Positions 25,552-35,106 of a stretch of 64,000 nucleotides of DNA are shown here, one piece after another (the first letter of the stretch is position 1; each line of letters starts with the position of its first letter). Origin of the DNA: Bacteroidetes bacterium HLUCCA01 (GTDB lineage: Bacteria > Bacteroidota > Rhodothermia > Balneolales > HLUCCA01); assembly GCA_001314545.1 (NCBI GenBank), contig LIHN01000004.1:186001-250000 (forward strand), given 5' to 3'. The notes below the pieces were generated by a model. That model saw only the letters and a list, made by a program, of their open reading frames with translations, had not been told where the DNA came from and did not search any database. The position numbers and the translations under genes are program-made.

Positions 25552-28233
25552 ATGCCGCGAAAAAAAATTACTCCGGACTCACCCGCGTCGTCAGAGCCGA
25601 AGGTTGCTTCCGGCCGGAAGGTGGAAATTACCGGCATCCTGCTCATGGTGGTTGCGGTGCTTATTGCCATTAGCATCCTCAGCTATGAAAGCTTTGATTT
25701 TGCCGTAATTGCCGATTCCGATGTCAGGTCGGTTCTGAGCCCGGATGCCCAGCTGAATGCGCGTATCGGCAATCATCTTGGTGTGCTTGGGGCCTACCTA
25801 TCTCATTATCTGGTGTATGGACTGTTCGGTTTTTCCAGTATCGTTATCCCATTGATTCTATTTCAGTTTGGCTGGCATACGTTCAGACATAAATGGCTGG
25901 GTGACCTGCAATGGTCTGCTGTTTTATCGGTCAGCGGTATGATTCTGGCAGCGGCATTTTTGGGGTGGATTACGATTGTATTTGACCTGGATAACGACGC
26001 ACTCAGTGGTATGGCCGGTCTGGGAATTGCAAGTTTTATGCTCAACCTGACCGGCAAAGCCGGTTCTGTGATATTATTAACGTCATTTCTGCTGATACTG
26101 GCCCTGCTGTTCATTGATCGTGATATTCAGGCCAGCATTGACCGGTTCCGGGACTGGATTGCCCGCGTACGGGCGTGGCTGGAGGATTTCAGCGCAAAGC
26201 GTCAGGAGGCGCGTGCATTGAAGGCTGCTGAGCGGGAGGCAGTACGCGAACAACGTGAGGCAGAACGTCGGGAGCGTGCATCGGCCCGTGAGCTGAATAA
26301 GGCAGAGCAGGCAGAGCATGAAGGAGCGGGCCGGGCGGATGGTACTCCGGCCGGTACGGCAGCCACGGCCTTAAAAGGGGGCACATCGACGTTAGCCGGT
26401 AAAACGGGAACGGTCGTTGACGGGGTATCGGGAGGCGGACACTCGGACGCAGACCGCAGGGATGCAGACGTACCGGCAGAAGTGGCTGAAGCCGGCCCGG
26501 CAGCAATGACTCCGGAAGAACGCATCAAAGAATCTACCCGTCGTGACCGTGAGCGAAGGGCAGAAAGCGAAGCGGAGTGGACGGGGAAGACCATGCCTGA
26601 CCGGGCTGTACTGGAAAATGAGAAGGCTCCAACGGTGTCTCCATCCAGCGATGATGACCTGGAAATTACGGTCTCGGTTGGAGAGGAAGAGGAGCAGGCC
26701 CGTGCCCGTGACCTTGAAAAAGCCCAGAAGGAACACGATATACCGGTTATTAAATACAAATTTCCAACCATTGACCTGCTCGACTCGCCGCCGGCTGAGG
26801 GAAATGAGGTAGACTTTGATGAGATTAATGAAAATAAACTCATCATCCTCGATAAATTAAAAAGACACGGTATTGAAATACTTGGCATAGAAGCAGTTGT
26901 TGGTCCTACTGTCACGCTTTATGAGCTTCAGCCTGCCCCGGATGTAAAGATCAGCAAGATTGAGAGCTATGCGAACGATCTGAAAATGGCCATGGCCACC
27001 CACGGACTTCGCATCATTGCACCCATCCCAGGGAAATCGGCCGTTGGAATCGAGGTTCCGAACCGCAAACGTGAGACCGTATTTATAAAACAGCTGATCA
27101 ATACGAAGAAATTTGTTGAAACCAGGATGCATTTGCCGGTTGCTTTTGGGAAGACCATTGAAAACGAGGTGTATATGGTTGACCTCACGGCCATGCCCCA
27201 CCTGCTCATTGCCGGGGCAACGGGTTCTGGTAAATCGGTCGGTATCAACACCATTATCACCTGTTTGTTGTACAAGTGCCACCCGGAAAACCTGAAATTT
27301 GTCCTGGTGGACCCCAAGAAAATTGAACTGGCTCTGTATCAGTACCTGAAGCGACATTTCCTGGCGACGTTGCCGGATGCCGAAGAACCCATAATAACCG
27401 ATACCAGTAAGGTTATGGAGGCCTTGTCCAGCGTGGTCAAGGAAATGGATGAGCGGTACGACTTGCTGAAAATGGCCATGGTACGCGATTTGCGCGCCTA
27501 CAACGAGAAATTCAAGGCTGGTCAGCTGGAAACGGATCTGGGACACAAGCATCTGCCCTATATCGTGGTTATCATTGACGAGCTGGCTGATCTGATGATG
27601 ACAGCCGGAAAAGCCATTGAGGAACCCATCGCACGGATAGCCCAGCTGGCCCGCGCTGTGGGCATTCACCTGGTGGTAGCCACGCAACGGCCCAGCGTCA
27701 ACGTGATTACAGGAACCATAAAGGCCAACTTTCCCGTACGTATTGCCTACCAGGTAGCATCAAAAATTGATTCGCGTACCATTCTGGATACCATGGGGGC
27801 CGACCAGCTCGTTGGTAGAGGAGACATGTTGATATCACACGGAGGACGGATGGTTCGTGTGCAGAACGCCTTTGTCTCCACCGAAGAAGTTGAGCGGATA
27901 AACGCCTTTATCGGCAACCAGTTAGGGTATAACAATCCTTATATACTTCCTCAGGTAGAAGACCCGGATGCGCATGACTCGGGCATCCCCGAACTGGATG
28001 ATCGGGATGATCTGTTCGAGGAGGCCGCCAAGGTGGTTGTTTTGCACCAGCAGGGTTCCGTTTCGTTGATTCAACGCAAGTTGAAACTGGGCTACAACAG
28101 GGCCGGGCGAATTATTGATCAGTTGTTCGCTGCCGGCATTGTGGGACCGTACCAGGGCAGTACGGCGCGTGAAGTCCTAATTGCCGATGAGGATGAACTT
28201 TATGAACACTTACGGAATCTCGACCTTGATTAA
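25552..28233 (+). CDS. ftsK: DNA translocase FtsK/SpoIIIE
   Basis: FtsK (893 aa) pumps chromosomal DNA through the division septum and activates XerCD at dif. The N-terminus has about four membrane segments (residues 23-190). A low-complexity, charged linker (about 215-390, rich in Ala, Arg, Glu) follows. The motor has Walker A GATGSGKSVG (about 555-564), Walker B VVIIDELADLMM and RPSVNVITGTIKANFPVRIA. The C-terminal winged-helix γ domain (from about residue 824: SVSLIQRKLKLGYNRAGRII) reads KOPS-type polar sequences. It starts 1 bp after comB and overlaps the lolA-like gene. Confidence 0.97.
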   Translation: MPRKKITPDSPASSEPKVASGRKVEITGILLMVVAVLIAISILSYESFDFAVIADSDVRSVLSPDAQLNARIGNHLGVLGAYLSHYLVYGLFGFSSIVIPLILFQFGWHTFRHKWLGDLQWSAVLSVSGMILAAAFLGWITIVFDLDNDALSGMAGLGIASFMLNLTGKAGSVILLTSFLLILALLFIDRDIQASIDRFRDWIARVRAWLEDFSAKRQEARALKAAEREAVREQREAERRERASARELNKAEQAEHEGAGRADGTPAGTAATALKGGTSTLAGKTGTVVDGVSGGGHSDADRRDADVPAEVAEAGPAAMTPEERIKESTRRDRERRAESEAEWTGKTMPDRAVLENEKAPTVSPSSDDDLEITVSVGEEEEQARARDLEKAQKEHDIPVIKYKFPTIDLLDSPPAEGNEVDFDEINENKLIILDKLKRHGIEILGIEAVVGPTVTLYELQPAPDVKISKIESYANDLKMAMATHGLRIIAPIPGKSAVGIEVPNRKRETVFIKQLINTKKFVETRMHLPVAFGKTIENEVYMVDLTAMPHLLIAGATGSGKSVGINTIITCLLYKCHPENLKFVLVDPKKIELALYQYLKRHFLATLPDAEEPIITDTSKVMEALSSVVKEMDERYDLLKMAMVRDLRAYNEKFKAGQLETDLGHKHLPYIVVIIDELADLMMTAGKAIEEPIARIAQLARAVGIHLVVATQRPSVNVITGTIKANFPVRIAYQVASKIDSRTILDTMGADQLVGRGDMLISHGGRMVRVQNAFVSTEEVERINAFIGNQLGYNNPYILPQVEDPDAHDSGIPELDDRDDLFEEAAKVVVLHQQGSVSLIQRKLKLGYNRAGRIIDQLFAAGIVGPYQGSTAREVLIADEDELYEHLRNLDLD

Positions 28234-28852
28234 GCCGGTGCTCACACTGGTATTGCTGCTGCTGCTTCCCATGGAAGAAGTCCGCGCAGCTGATCCGGCA
28301 CAGGAATCGCAGGCACTGGAGCAGTTACGACAACGGTTTGCAGGCGATGTGATGTTTCGCGCTGAGCTCAGCCATCATTTTACCGATGCGTTCACCGAGG
28401 AGGTGACCGATACCTATGGTACAATCTGGTTTGGCCGAGATCGCTATCGCATCGAAACGCCCGATCAGATTATCGTTGTGAACGGTACGGTTTCACGTGT
28501 CTTGAATATCCGCCAAAACCGCCTGATCATCAGCAACTATGACGCAGCCGAGGATGAGTTTGCTCCGTCGCGCTTTTTTACCCCCGGTGAGGTCAGCTAC
28601 CAGAGTGAAGATTTTACCGCACCAGACGGTACCCATCGCATTGAAATTACCTCCGATGATCCCTTTGAACTATTTCAGCAGGTGACGATACGCCTGTCTC
28701 GTGAGGGGAATCCGGTTCAGATTGATGCCGTTGATCAGATGGACAATCGCATCCGGACGATGTTCCGTTTCGGTCGGTTCCTCGACCTTGATTTGCAGCA
28801 GTTTGCTCTGGACCCACCTGAGGGCGCTGAAATCATCGATTTGCGCGAATAG
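28202..28852 (+). CDS. lolA: LolA-like outer-membrane lipoprotein carrier
   Basis: The product (216 aa from the ATG at 28202) has a signal peptide (GISTLIKPVLTLVLLLLLPM … VRAAD) and a LolA/LolB-fold body. FRAELSHHFTDAFTEEVTDT, GTIWFGRDRYRIETPDQIIV, and the helix plus strand DPFELFQQVTIRLSREGNPV are typical. LolA shuttles lipoproteins across the periplasm. Several in-frame starts exist (28181 TTG, 28187, 28193, 28202 ATG); the last is closest to the signal peptide. The start overlaps ftsK by 32 bp. The ftsK-lolA order recurs in Bacteroidota. A LolC/E-type permease gene lies at 47.2 kb. Confidence 0.83.
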   Translation: MNTYGISTLIKPVLTLVLLLLLPMEEVRAADPAQESQALEQLRQRFAGDVMFRAELSHHFTDAFTEEVTDTYGTIWFGRDRYRIETPDQIIVVNGTVSRVLNIRQNRLIISNYDAAEDEFAPSRFFTPGEVSYQSEDFTAPDGTHRIEITSDDPFELFQQVTIRLSREGNPVQIDAVDQMDNRIRTMFRFGRFLDLDLQQFALDPPEGAEIIDLRE

Positions 28853-28860
28853 TCGCCGGC

Positions 28861-29910
28861 ATGAAAAAAATTCTTCATCTCTTAGCGGGTGTTCTGGTAG
28901 CAGCACTTTTTATCTGGCTGAGTCTCAGAGATGCCGATTTGAGCGAACTGGCCCGACAGCTGGGCGGTATCCGTTATGGCTGGCTGTTGCCATTTCTGGG
29001 CATTGTGCTTTTGGGCAACTACCTGCGTGCTGAGCGGTGGAAGATGGTACTGGATGACGAATCGGGACTTTCCCATTCCCGTTTACAGCTGTTTACCGGG
29101 TTGATGTACGGTCTTACGGCCAATGTTGTGGTGCCCCGGGCCGGTGAGTTTCTACGGGCCCTGTATGTATCCAGGCACACCGGTATGGAAACCTCAAGGC
29201 TGTTTGGAACCATTGTGCTGGAGCGGGTACTAGACATGCTCATGATGCTGATTATGCTGCTGGTTACCGTGATTCTGCTGATAACAGATTCCCGCCTGCT
29301 AGAGCAGGTTTTCGGTCGGGAAGGTGCAGCCTACATCGGTTTACTTACCTCCGCAACCGGACTAACCGTGATAGGTCTGACCATTCTTACCGGTTTTGGG
29401 CTGCTTTGGTACCTTAGGGTGCGGGCAGACAAGAACCCTGACAAAAAAACCGAGGCGGCGGATGAATCGAAGATAACCTCTCTGATCAAGGGTTTTCTAC
29501 GAGGCGTTGTGGCAGTCAGAAATCTGAAAAACTGGCCGCTGTTTGTTGTTTATACCATTCTGATATGGCTGGGATATGTGGCCATGTCGTTGCTGCCGTT
29601 TTATGCCTTTGACTTTCACATAACCTACGACTTCGGTTGGATTCAGGCTTTTGTAATTACCGTTGTTGGAGCCGTTGGGGTGACCCTGCCGTCTCCAGGC
29701 GGAATCGGGACCTACCATTATCTGGTTCAGCAGGGACTTTTTTACCTGTACGGTGTCCCGATGATGACGGCGCTCGGTTATGCTACCGTGAACCACCTGG
29801 CTAATCTGTTCGGAATTCTGCTCATAGCCGCGGGTTTATTTGTTGTTAACCAACGGTTGATTGTCGGCAAACCGGGCACAAAAATACCTTTTTCGGAGCT
29901 CTTTCGTTGA
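28861..29910 (+). CDS. flippase-like integral membrane protein (lysylphosphatidylglycerol synthase TM family)
   Basis: The 349-residue polytopic protein has about eight membrane segments and the family signatures NYLRAERWKMVL, GLTANVVVPRAGEFLRALYV and the C-terminal TLPSPGGIGTYHYL. It corresponds to the membrane half of MprF (UPF0104/AglD_N group) without the aminoacyl-transferase domain, so it may flip a lipid or lipid-linked sugar rather than lysinylate one. It starts 8 bp after the lolA-like gene. The substrate is unknown. Confidence 0.85.
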   Translation: MKKILHLLAGVLVAALFIWLSLRDADLSELARQLGGIRYGWLLPFLGIVLLGNYLRAERWKMVLDDESGLSHSRLQLFTGLMYGLTANVVVPRAGEFLRALYVSRHTGMETSRLFGTIVLERVLDMLMMLIMLLVTVILLITDSRLLEQVFGREGAAYIGLLTSATGLTVIGLTILTGFGLLWYLRVRADKNPDKKTEAADESKITSLIKGFLRGVVAVRNLKNWPLFVVYTILIWLGYVAMSLLPFYAFDFHITYDFGWIQAFVITVVGAVGVTLPSPGGIGTYHYLVQQGLFYLYGVPMMTALGYATVNHLANLFGILLIAAGLFVVNQRLIVGKPGTKIPFSELFR

Positions 29911-29963
29911 CAGAGTCAGGTGATAAAGAACCGCCAAGAATCCTTATCTTACACACTTGTACT

Positions 29964-31724
29964 ATGTTCACTTTTTCACAACCATTTCTGTCCAGCCCGT
30001 TGAAACACCTTCTGACAGTTAGTCTGTTCCTTTTGGTGCCCGGCATCTTGTCGGCGCAGGACGCCTCTCCGTCTACCTTGCTGCCAGACATTGATCCGCA
30101 GGATATTGAAATCCGGGGCGACTTCGAGGTTCGTTTTCCGGGCATCCGCAGACAGCCGATCCTGGGCTTTAACCCGCGTCCACGGGTATTTCAGATAGAT
30201 CCTGATCGTTTGCCGTTTCTTGAGACCCCCGAGCAGGTAGTGACCAGCCTGCCTGTAAGCGATCTGGAACGACCCTCACCTCCTGTTTACACGTTTTATC
30301 GGCATCCGGACCGCTTTCGGCTATGGAGTACCACCGGTATCGGCAACTACATGGCCCCCGAGGCCGATGTGTACCTGGAAGTCCCACTTTCGGAAAAAAC
30401 TACGGCCGCAGCCTCGGTCAACCACTTTTCTTCTGCCGATTATCTTGATTCAGCGGACGGACAAACCAGTTCATTCCGGAATCTGCATGGCGACCTGAAC
30501 CTGGTTCACTATGCCGGAGAACGATCACGATGGCAACTTAACCTGAATGGACGGTCTGACCGGAATCATCTACCCGTAACCAGCATCGCTCAGGCAGACC
30601 CTGCTGCTGATCCGCTCATTTCCCGACCAGACAACAACATAGGTGTGCTAGGTGCGCAACTCGCCTATCGCAACACCCGGAATGCGCGTAGCTACACAGA
30701 TTTAAAAGCCGAATATTCAAGCTTTAATGCAGAAACCGGTGGCGTTGCAGGGCTTGCAGCCTCCTCGGCGGATGTAAACAGTTTCAAAGAGCAGCTGTTG
30801 GTGACCGCCGTTGAACAAGTCTGGACCGGATCCCGGCCGGGCAACACGATGTCGGTATCAGCCGGTGCAAGCTACGGTATGACCGAATTGGCTATTGGGA
30901 GCGAGGGTAACTGGCTGCTGGCCAACCTCGGTACCACCTTTCGCACCCGAATCGGCTATCAGCTCAGCGTTGAAGCCGGCGGACGGGCCTACTACGGTTC
31001 AGACGAAGTCAAGGATCAGCAAGTACTCCTCTATCCAGAAATCCGTTTGCAGTACCGTTTAAGTGATCTGATTACACTTCGTGGTGTGCTGGAAGGTGTT
31101 GTTCAAAATCAGGGTATTCACGGAATATCCCGGGTTAATCGACGGCTGTTTATGTACACCTCCCCGGAAAATGAACGCGGTGTCCGGTTCAGCGGGTCGG
31201 CCGAATACGAGGCAATGGACGGACTGAAGGTGCAAAGTACACTTTCCTACGGTCGATATACCCGGATGGGCGCTTTTGCCCTGCAGCCGGGTACGGACAA
31301 CTTGCTTACACAGGTGTACCTGGATGGAGGCTCGGTTATTCGCTGGGAAACCAGCACCTGGTACGATTTGCAGCCCGAGCGTATTCAGGCTTACGGTGGG
31401 TTTTACGTTCAGTCCGTTACCGACCGCAACGGTGAACGTGTTGCATTCAGAGAAAATATTGGGCTCAGGTTAGGGGGTGTTTACAGATTTACCGATCAGC
31501 TCCGGGTACACGCCTGGTCCGATTACACCGGTTCACGTCGTGTAGCTCCGGGACGTTCAGAAAATGGTTACCTGCTTCTGGGCGTAAAAGCCGATGTATG
31601 GGCCTCCAAAGACATCGGAGCTTACATCAAAATTACCAACATGTTAAACCAGTCGTACGCAACCTGGACAGGCTATGATGAACTGCCGGCTCAGGTATTT
31701 GGCGGCATTATGATAAAGCTATAA
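29964..31724 (+). CDS. TonB-receptor-like outer-membrane β-barrel without plug
   Basis: The 586-residue exported protein begins with a signal peptide (LKHLLTVSLFLLVPGILSAQ; the longer TTG start at 29907 adds 19 unlikely residues). After a proline-rich stretch of about 100 residues, the body is a run of amphipathic β-strands with Tyr/Trp/Gly turns, like the barrel of TonB-dependent receptors (YQLSVEAGGRAYYGSDE; IRLQYRLSDLITLRGVLEG; GAYIKITNMLNQSYATW). I see no plug domain or TonB box. It precedes two HU-type genes by 2 bp and is in the same direction as the TonB trio, so a shared envelope role is plausible but unproven. Confidence 0.75.
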   Translation: MFTFSQPFLSSPLKHLLTVSLFLLVPGILSAQDASPSTLLPDIDPQDIEIRGDFEVRFPGIRRQPILGFNPRPRVFQIDPDRLPFLETPEQVVTSLPVSDLERPSPPVYTFYRHPDRFRLWSTTGIGNYMAPEADVYLEVPLSEKTTAAASVNHFSSADYLDSADGQTSSFRNLHGDLNLVHYAGERSRWQLNLNGRSDRNHLPVTSIAQADPAADPLISRPDNNIGVLGAQLAYRNTRNARSYTDLKAEYSSFNAETGGVAGLAASSADVNSFKEQLLVTAVEQVWTGSRPGNTMSVSAGASYGMTELAIGSEGNWLLANLGTTFRTRIGYQLSVEAGGRAYYGSDEVKDQQVLLYPEIRLQYRLSDLITLRGVLEGVVQNQGIHGISRVNRRLFMYTSPENERGVRFSGSAEYEAMDGLKVQSTLSYGRYTRMGAFALQPGTDNLLTQVYLDGGSVIRWETSTWYDLQPERIQAYGGFYVQSVTDRNGERVAFRENIGLRLGGVYRFTDQLRVHAWSDYTGSRRVAPGRSENGYLLLGVKADVWASKDIGAYIKITNMLNQSYATWTGYDELPAQVFGGIMIKL

Positions 31725-31726
31725 CT

Positions 31727-31927
31727 ATGGACAGGGTCTTCGAAAAAGCATTCACTGCAGTCATCCGTGAACAGATAATCCAGAACAACCCCGTTTCCCT
31801 GGATGGACTGGGTACATTCAGTCTCAAACATATCAGGCAGGCTACATCCCGCACCGAAGACGGAACACCTGTGGTTACGCCTCCAAAAGATGTGATTGTA
31901 TTCAAGCAGGCCGGGGAAAGCGCATGA
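31727..31927 (+). CDS. small HU-fold protein
   Basis: This 66-residue product looks like the N-terminal two-thirds of an HU/IHF subunit: a helical start (VFEKAFTAVIREQIIQNN) then the GLGTFSLKHIRQA β-strand, where HU proteins carry G-F-G-x-F. The DNA-bending arms are very short. HU-like modules of this type occur in Bacteroidota proteins tied to the cell envelope. It lies 2 bp after the barrel gene and overlaps the next gene by 4 bp (31924-31927). A DNA-binding role cannot be assumed. Confidence 0.7.
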   Translation: MDRVFEKAFTAVIREQIIQNNPVSLDGLGTFSLKHIRQATSRTEDGTPVVTPPKDVIVFKQAGESA

Positions 31928-33903
31928 AAAACACACACAAAAAATTTCTGAGTCTGCTGGCTGCTGAAATCGGGCAGGACGAAAAAATCACCTCCATCCA
32001 CCTGAACGGACTCATATCCGAAATTATCAATACCGTTGAAGAGGGCCGCTCTTATACCATCACAGGCTTCGGAACCTTTCTCAAAGATGGTCCCGAACTG
32101 CTCTTTGAGCCGGATTCCCGCCTTGCCGCCGAAATAAACTACAACTATGAGGGAATGGTCCCCATCGATGTAAATGAAGCAAAATCGGTTGTAGACGATG
32201 AGCCCGTTGAAAAGCCTTCAAGGCCAACCCGAAAGACGGATACCCTCATTGTAGACGAAGAGGTAGCCGGCGAGGAAGATCCTTTCGGGTTGCCGGATGA
32301 GGAAGCCGCAACGCCGTCGGTTCTGCTGAGCGGAGCTGATGAAGACGAAGAGAGGACTCAGACTAAGGTCGCGCAGACGGATGGCACCGATTCGGTTGAT
32401 GAAATAGATCCATTTGAAACGGATACAGCTGCTGAGAGCGGAGATACCGGATTGACTTCCTCTGACCAGGCTGATGTAAACGACCCATTTGAAACGGATG
32501 CAGCTGCTGAGAGCGGAGATATTGGATTGACTTCCTCTGACCAGGCTGATGTAAACGATCCATTTGAAACGGATGCAGCTGCTGAGAGCGGAGATACCGG
32601 ATTGACTTCTTCTGACCAGGCTGATGAGCCGGAAGGTCTTTCTGATTCTGCCGTGACGGACTCCCCCGGTCCCGTCAAAAAGGGAATTGTGTTTGAGTTT
32701 GATGAGGAAGCCGGTGTACTTGAATCCGGTGATGAGAACATAGAGGCCGTTCAGGATACCGCAGCGGACGAGGCAGCCGATGCGATTCCTTCAGCCCCCG
32801 GGTCTGATGATGCCGGCCGGGAGGATGATTCGACCCGAAAGGGACCACTTACCGGCGACCTTTCCGGGTCGGATTTGAGTGATCTGGATGATATACTCGG
32901 TAGCGAAAACCCAGCCAATTTGGACGATTCCGATGACCTGATTGGTTCTGCAGGTTTGGACGAGGAAGAAACACTTGCAGATGCAGCGGCTTCCAAAACC
33001 GTATCAAAGCCGGAGCCGGTAATTAAAGTGGGTAATATTGCCGGAAAACGGACACCGGGTGCCGAATCCGGTGTGAAAGCTGCATCCGGCGGTCAGGAAG
33101 GTGAGGAAAGCAGTGCACCGGCCAAAACCAGACCGCTTCCGGGTGATCGCAAAAACGGACAGTCTTCAACAACGCTTATAGCCGCTGCTGTGGCACTGGT
33201 TGCTGTTATATTCGGAGTCTGGTGGTTTTTCCTGCGCGATTCTGGTGCAGATGTCGCGGCATCGGCACCGGTTGCGGTCACTACACCACCTGCCCGACAA
33301 AATGAAACGGCTGTAAATGACGGAGCTGCGGAATCGGAGTCGGCCGGGGAACAGGATGAAGGTGAGCCGATGCAGGTGTCCGCGGAAAACCCGGATCAAG
33401 ACGGTGCTGCTATGCAGGCTGGAACAGGCGTTTCAGGCGACATTACATCCTCAACGGAGCAAAATACAGGCGCAGTATCAACAACCGGGGATGTTGCCGA
33501 AGATAATGCACTGGGTCAGGCAGAAACCAATCCGGCCGCCGCCGATGTTACCGACTGGCAGCAACCCCGGCCGGTGGGATCGCCGGTTGATTCTGATGAC
33601 AATCTTTCCGATCAGCAGGGTGAGGTTTCCCCGTTCGGTTTGCGTGGAACCGCCCAGCCCATGAATGGCCGTGTTTTCTCCATCGTAGTACACTCGCTTC
33701 CCAACCGAATTGACGGTAATGCTCAGTGCGATGAAATAGCCCGGCTTCGACTGCGTTGTGTAGTTGTGGAAGCTACCGTAAACGGCCGGATTACCTACCG
33801 GGTAGGAATCGGTCAGTTTGAAACCTATGCCGAAGCCCGTGAGCGTGTAAGCGAACTGCCGGAACCCTATCGCAGTCGAAATTTCCCCGCCAGAATTAAC
33901 TGA
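31924..33903 (+). CDS. HU-like, membrane-anchored SPOR-domain protein
   Basis: The 659-residue protein has a cytoplasmic HU-like domain (residues 1-90: LSLLAAEIGQDEKITSIHLN … TITGFGTFLKDG). A very acidic linker follows, including three tandem 25-residue repeats (DPFETD…SSDQADVN). A single membrane span lies at about 415-437 (LIAAAVALVAVIFGVWWFFL), then a second acidic linker, and a C-terminal SPOR domain (about 582-658: VFSIVVHSLPNRIDG … YRVGIGQFETYAEAR). SPOR domains bind denuded peptidoglycan at division sites, so the protein could link an inner HU module to the septal wall. It overlaps the small HU gene by 4 bp and stands just before the ExbB/TolQ trio. Confidence 0.85.
   Translation: MKNTHKKFLSLLAAEIGQDEKITSIHLNGLISEIINTVEEGRSYTITGFGTFLKDGPELLFEPDSRLAAEINYNYEGMVPIDVNEAKSVVDDEPVEKPSRPTRKTDTLIVDEEVAGEEDPFGLPDEEAATPSVLLSGADEDEERTQTKVAQTDGTDSVDEIDPFETDTAAESGDTGLTSSDQADVNDPFETDAAAESGDIGLTSSDQADVNDPFETDAAAESGDTGLTSSDQADEPEGLSDSAVTDSPGPVKKGIVFEFDEEAGVLESGDENIEAVQDTAADEAADAIPSAPGSDDAGREDDSTRKGPLTGDLSGSDLSDLDDILGSENPANLDDSDDLIGSAGLDEEETLADAAASKTVSKPEPVIKVGNIAGKRTPGAESGVKAASGGQEGEESSAPAKTRPLPGDRKNGQSSTTLIAAAVALVAVIFGVWWFFLRDSGADVAASAPVAVTTPPARQNETAVNDGAAESESAGEQDEGEPMQVSAENPDQDGAAMQAGTGVSGDITSSTEQNTGAVSTTGDVAEDNALGQAETNPAAADVTDWQQPRPVGSPVDSDDNLSDQQGEVSPFGLRGTAQPMNGRVFSIVVHSLPNRIDGNAQCDEIARLRLRCVVVEATVNGRITYRVGIGQFETYAEARERVSELPEPYRSRNFPARIN
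32407..32631 (+). repeat. three in-frame 75-bp tandem repeats
   Basis: Units at 32407-32481, 32482-32556 and 32557-32631 encode DPFETD[T/A]AAESGD[T/I]GLTSSDQAD plus VN, VN or EP. DNA identity between units is very high, which points to recent duplication in the linker of the SPOR protein. The unit is a multiple of three, so copy changes keep the frame. Confidence 0.92.
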
Positions 33904-33969
33904 TAACTAGCTCATCGCTATACCAAACCAACGTATCCATCCTTCAGGAACCCCAATTACAGCGATTTT

Positions 33970-34695
33970 ATGAATCTACCCGTTTTGCTACTACTTCAAA
34001 GTGGAATCGCACAAGCTGACACCACCCAGTTTGCCGACGACCCGGAAACCACCATACGCCTGTTTGAAATCCTGATTGAGGGTGGTGTGGTCATGATACC
34101 CATCGCGTTGTTATGGATTCTGGCCATTTATGTAATTGCTGAACGATGGCGATTTTTAAACAACGCCCGCATCAACAATGATGAGTTTCTGGGCAATGTT
34201 GAAGCCATGCTCCGGCAGGGTGAGACGCGTCAGGCCATGCTCTACTGCGACCAGATGGACAAACCCCTGTCACGCATTCTCAAGCAGGGTATAAGTCGGC
34301 TGGGCAGGCCATTAACCGATATCGAAGAAGCCATAAAAAACGCCGGCAAAAAAGAAACCTACCGGCTCGAAAATCGCATGGACTGGCTGGCAACCGTGGC
34401 GGGTGTTGCGCCTTTGCTCGGGTTTTTGGGTACGGTAACCGGCATGATATCAGCCTTTATGCAAATTCAGAATCTTCAGGGAAATGTGAACCCGAGCGTA
34501 TTGGCCGGTGGTATCTGGGAAGCATTGATTACCACAGCCTTCGGTCTTTTTGTCGGGATTATCGCCTTCGGGTTTTATAACTATCTGCTTAACAAGATCA
34601 ACCGCATGATTTTCGGACTGGAGGTCTCCTCCACGGAATTTATGGAGTTACTGCAGAAGCCCGCCGCCCGTAAACCCTCAGAACCCAAACCATGA
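33970..34695 (+). CDS. MotA/TolQ/ExbB proton channel family protein
   Basis: The 241-residue inner-membrane protein forms, with ExbD/TolR, a proton-driven stator that energises outer-membrane processes. Three membrane helices are visible: GGVVMIPIALLWILAIYVIA near residue 36-58, then the pair LATVAGVAPLLGFLGTVTGM and TTAFGLFVGIIAFGFYNYLL. GLLGTVTGMI-type residues in helix 2 are intact. Its stop overlaps the next start by 4 bp (34692-34695). The family includes TolQ and ExbB; the TonB gene two positions on favours an ExbB role. Confidence 0.93.
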   Translation: MNLPVLLLLQSGIAQADTTQFADDPETTIRLFEILIEGGVVMIPIALLWILAIYVIAERWRFLNNARINNDEFLGNVEAMLRQGETRQAMLYCDQMDKPLSRILKQGISRLGRPLTDIEEAIKNAGKKETYRLENRMDWLATVAGVAPLLGFLGTVTGMISAFMQIQNLQGNVNPSVLAGGIWEALITTAFGLFVGIIAFGFYNYLLNKINRMIFGLEVSSTEFMELLQKPAARKPSEPKP

Positions 34696-35102
34696 ACTTC
34701 CGTGACGATCAGGAAAAGCGAAAGCCTTTAGCGCTGTTTACGCAGTCGTCACTGACTGACATCGTGCTGCTGCTGCTGATTTTCTTTCTGCTTACCTCGT
34801 CCTTTGTGACGAACTTCGCCATACGGGTCAACGTACCCCAGGCCGATTCACAGACCACCACCGAGCGCCGTCATATCAGCGTTACGGTGACGGCCGAGGG
34901 TACGTACTACGTGGCCGGCGACCTTACACCGCGGGCCCAGTTATCCACCAAAATTCGCGAAGAATACCGCGATAACCCTCAGTCCACATTGGTACTCCGC
35001 GCCGATAAAGACGCCAAAGTTGACGATGCGGTCCGTGTGATGAACATTGCCAAAGCGTTGAACCTGAACATCATGATGGCAACGGAGATGGGGTCTCAAT
35101 AA
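34692..35102 (+). CDS. ExbD/TolR family biopolymer transport protein
   Basis: The 136-residue protein has one membrane helix (TDIVLLLLIFFLLTSSFV, about residues 17-35) carrying the critical Asp of the family (SLTDIVLLLLIFF). A periplasmic domain (VNVPQADSQ … LVLRADKDAKVDDAVRVMNIA) follows. It pairs with the upstream channel subunit, with a 4-bp overlap, and with the TonB protein 4 bp downstream. Confidence 0.94.
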   Translation: MNFRDDQEKRKPLALFTQSSLTDIVLLLLIFFLLTSSFVTNFAIRVNVPQADSQTTTERRHISVTVTAEGTYYVAGDLTPRAQLSTKIREEYRDNPQSTLVLRADKDAKVDDAVRVMNIAKALNLNIMMATEMGSQ

Positions 35103-35106
35103 GTGT

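Noticed and set aside
32482-32631. Recombination site or mobile element in the SPOR linker repeats
   Set aside because: The units are in frame, acidic and confined to one gene, which fits simple coding-repeat expansion.
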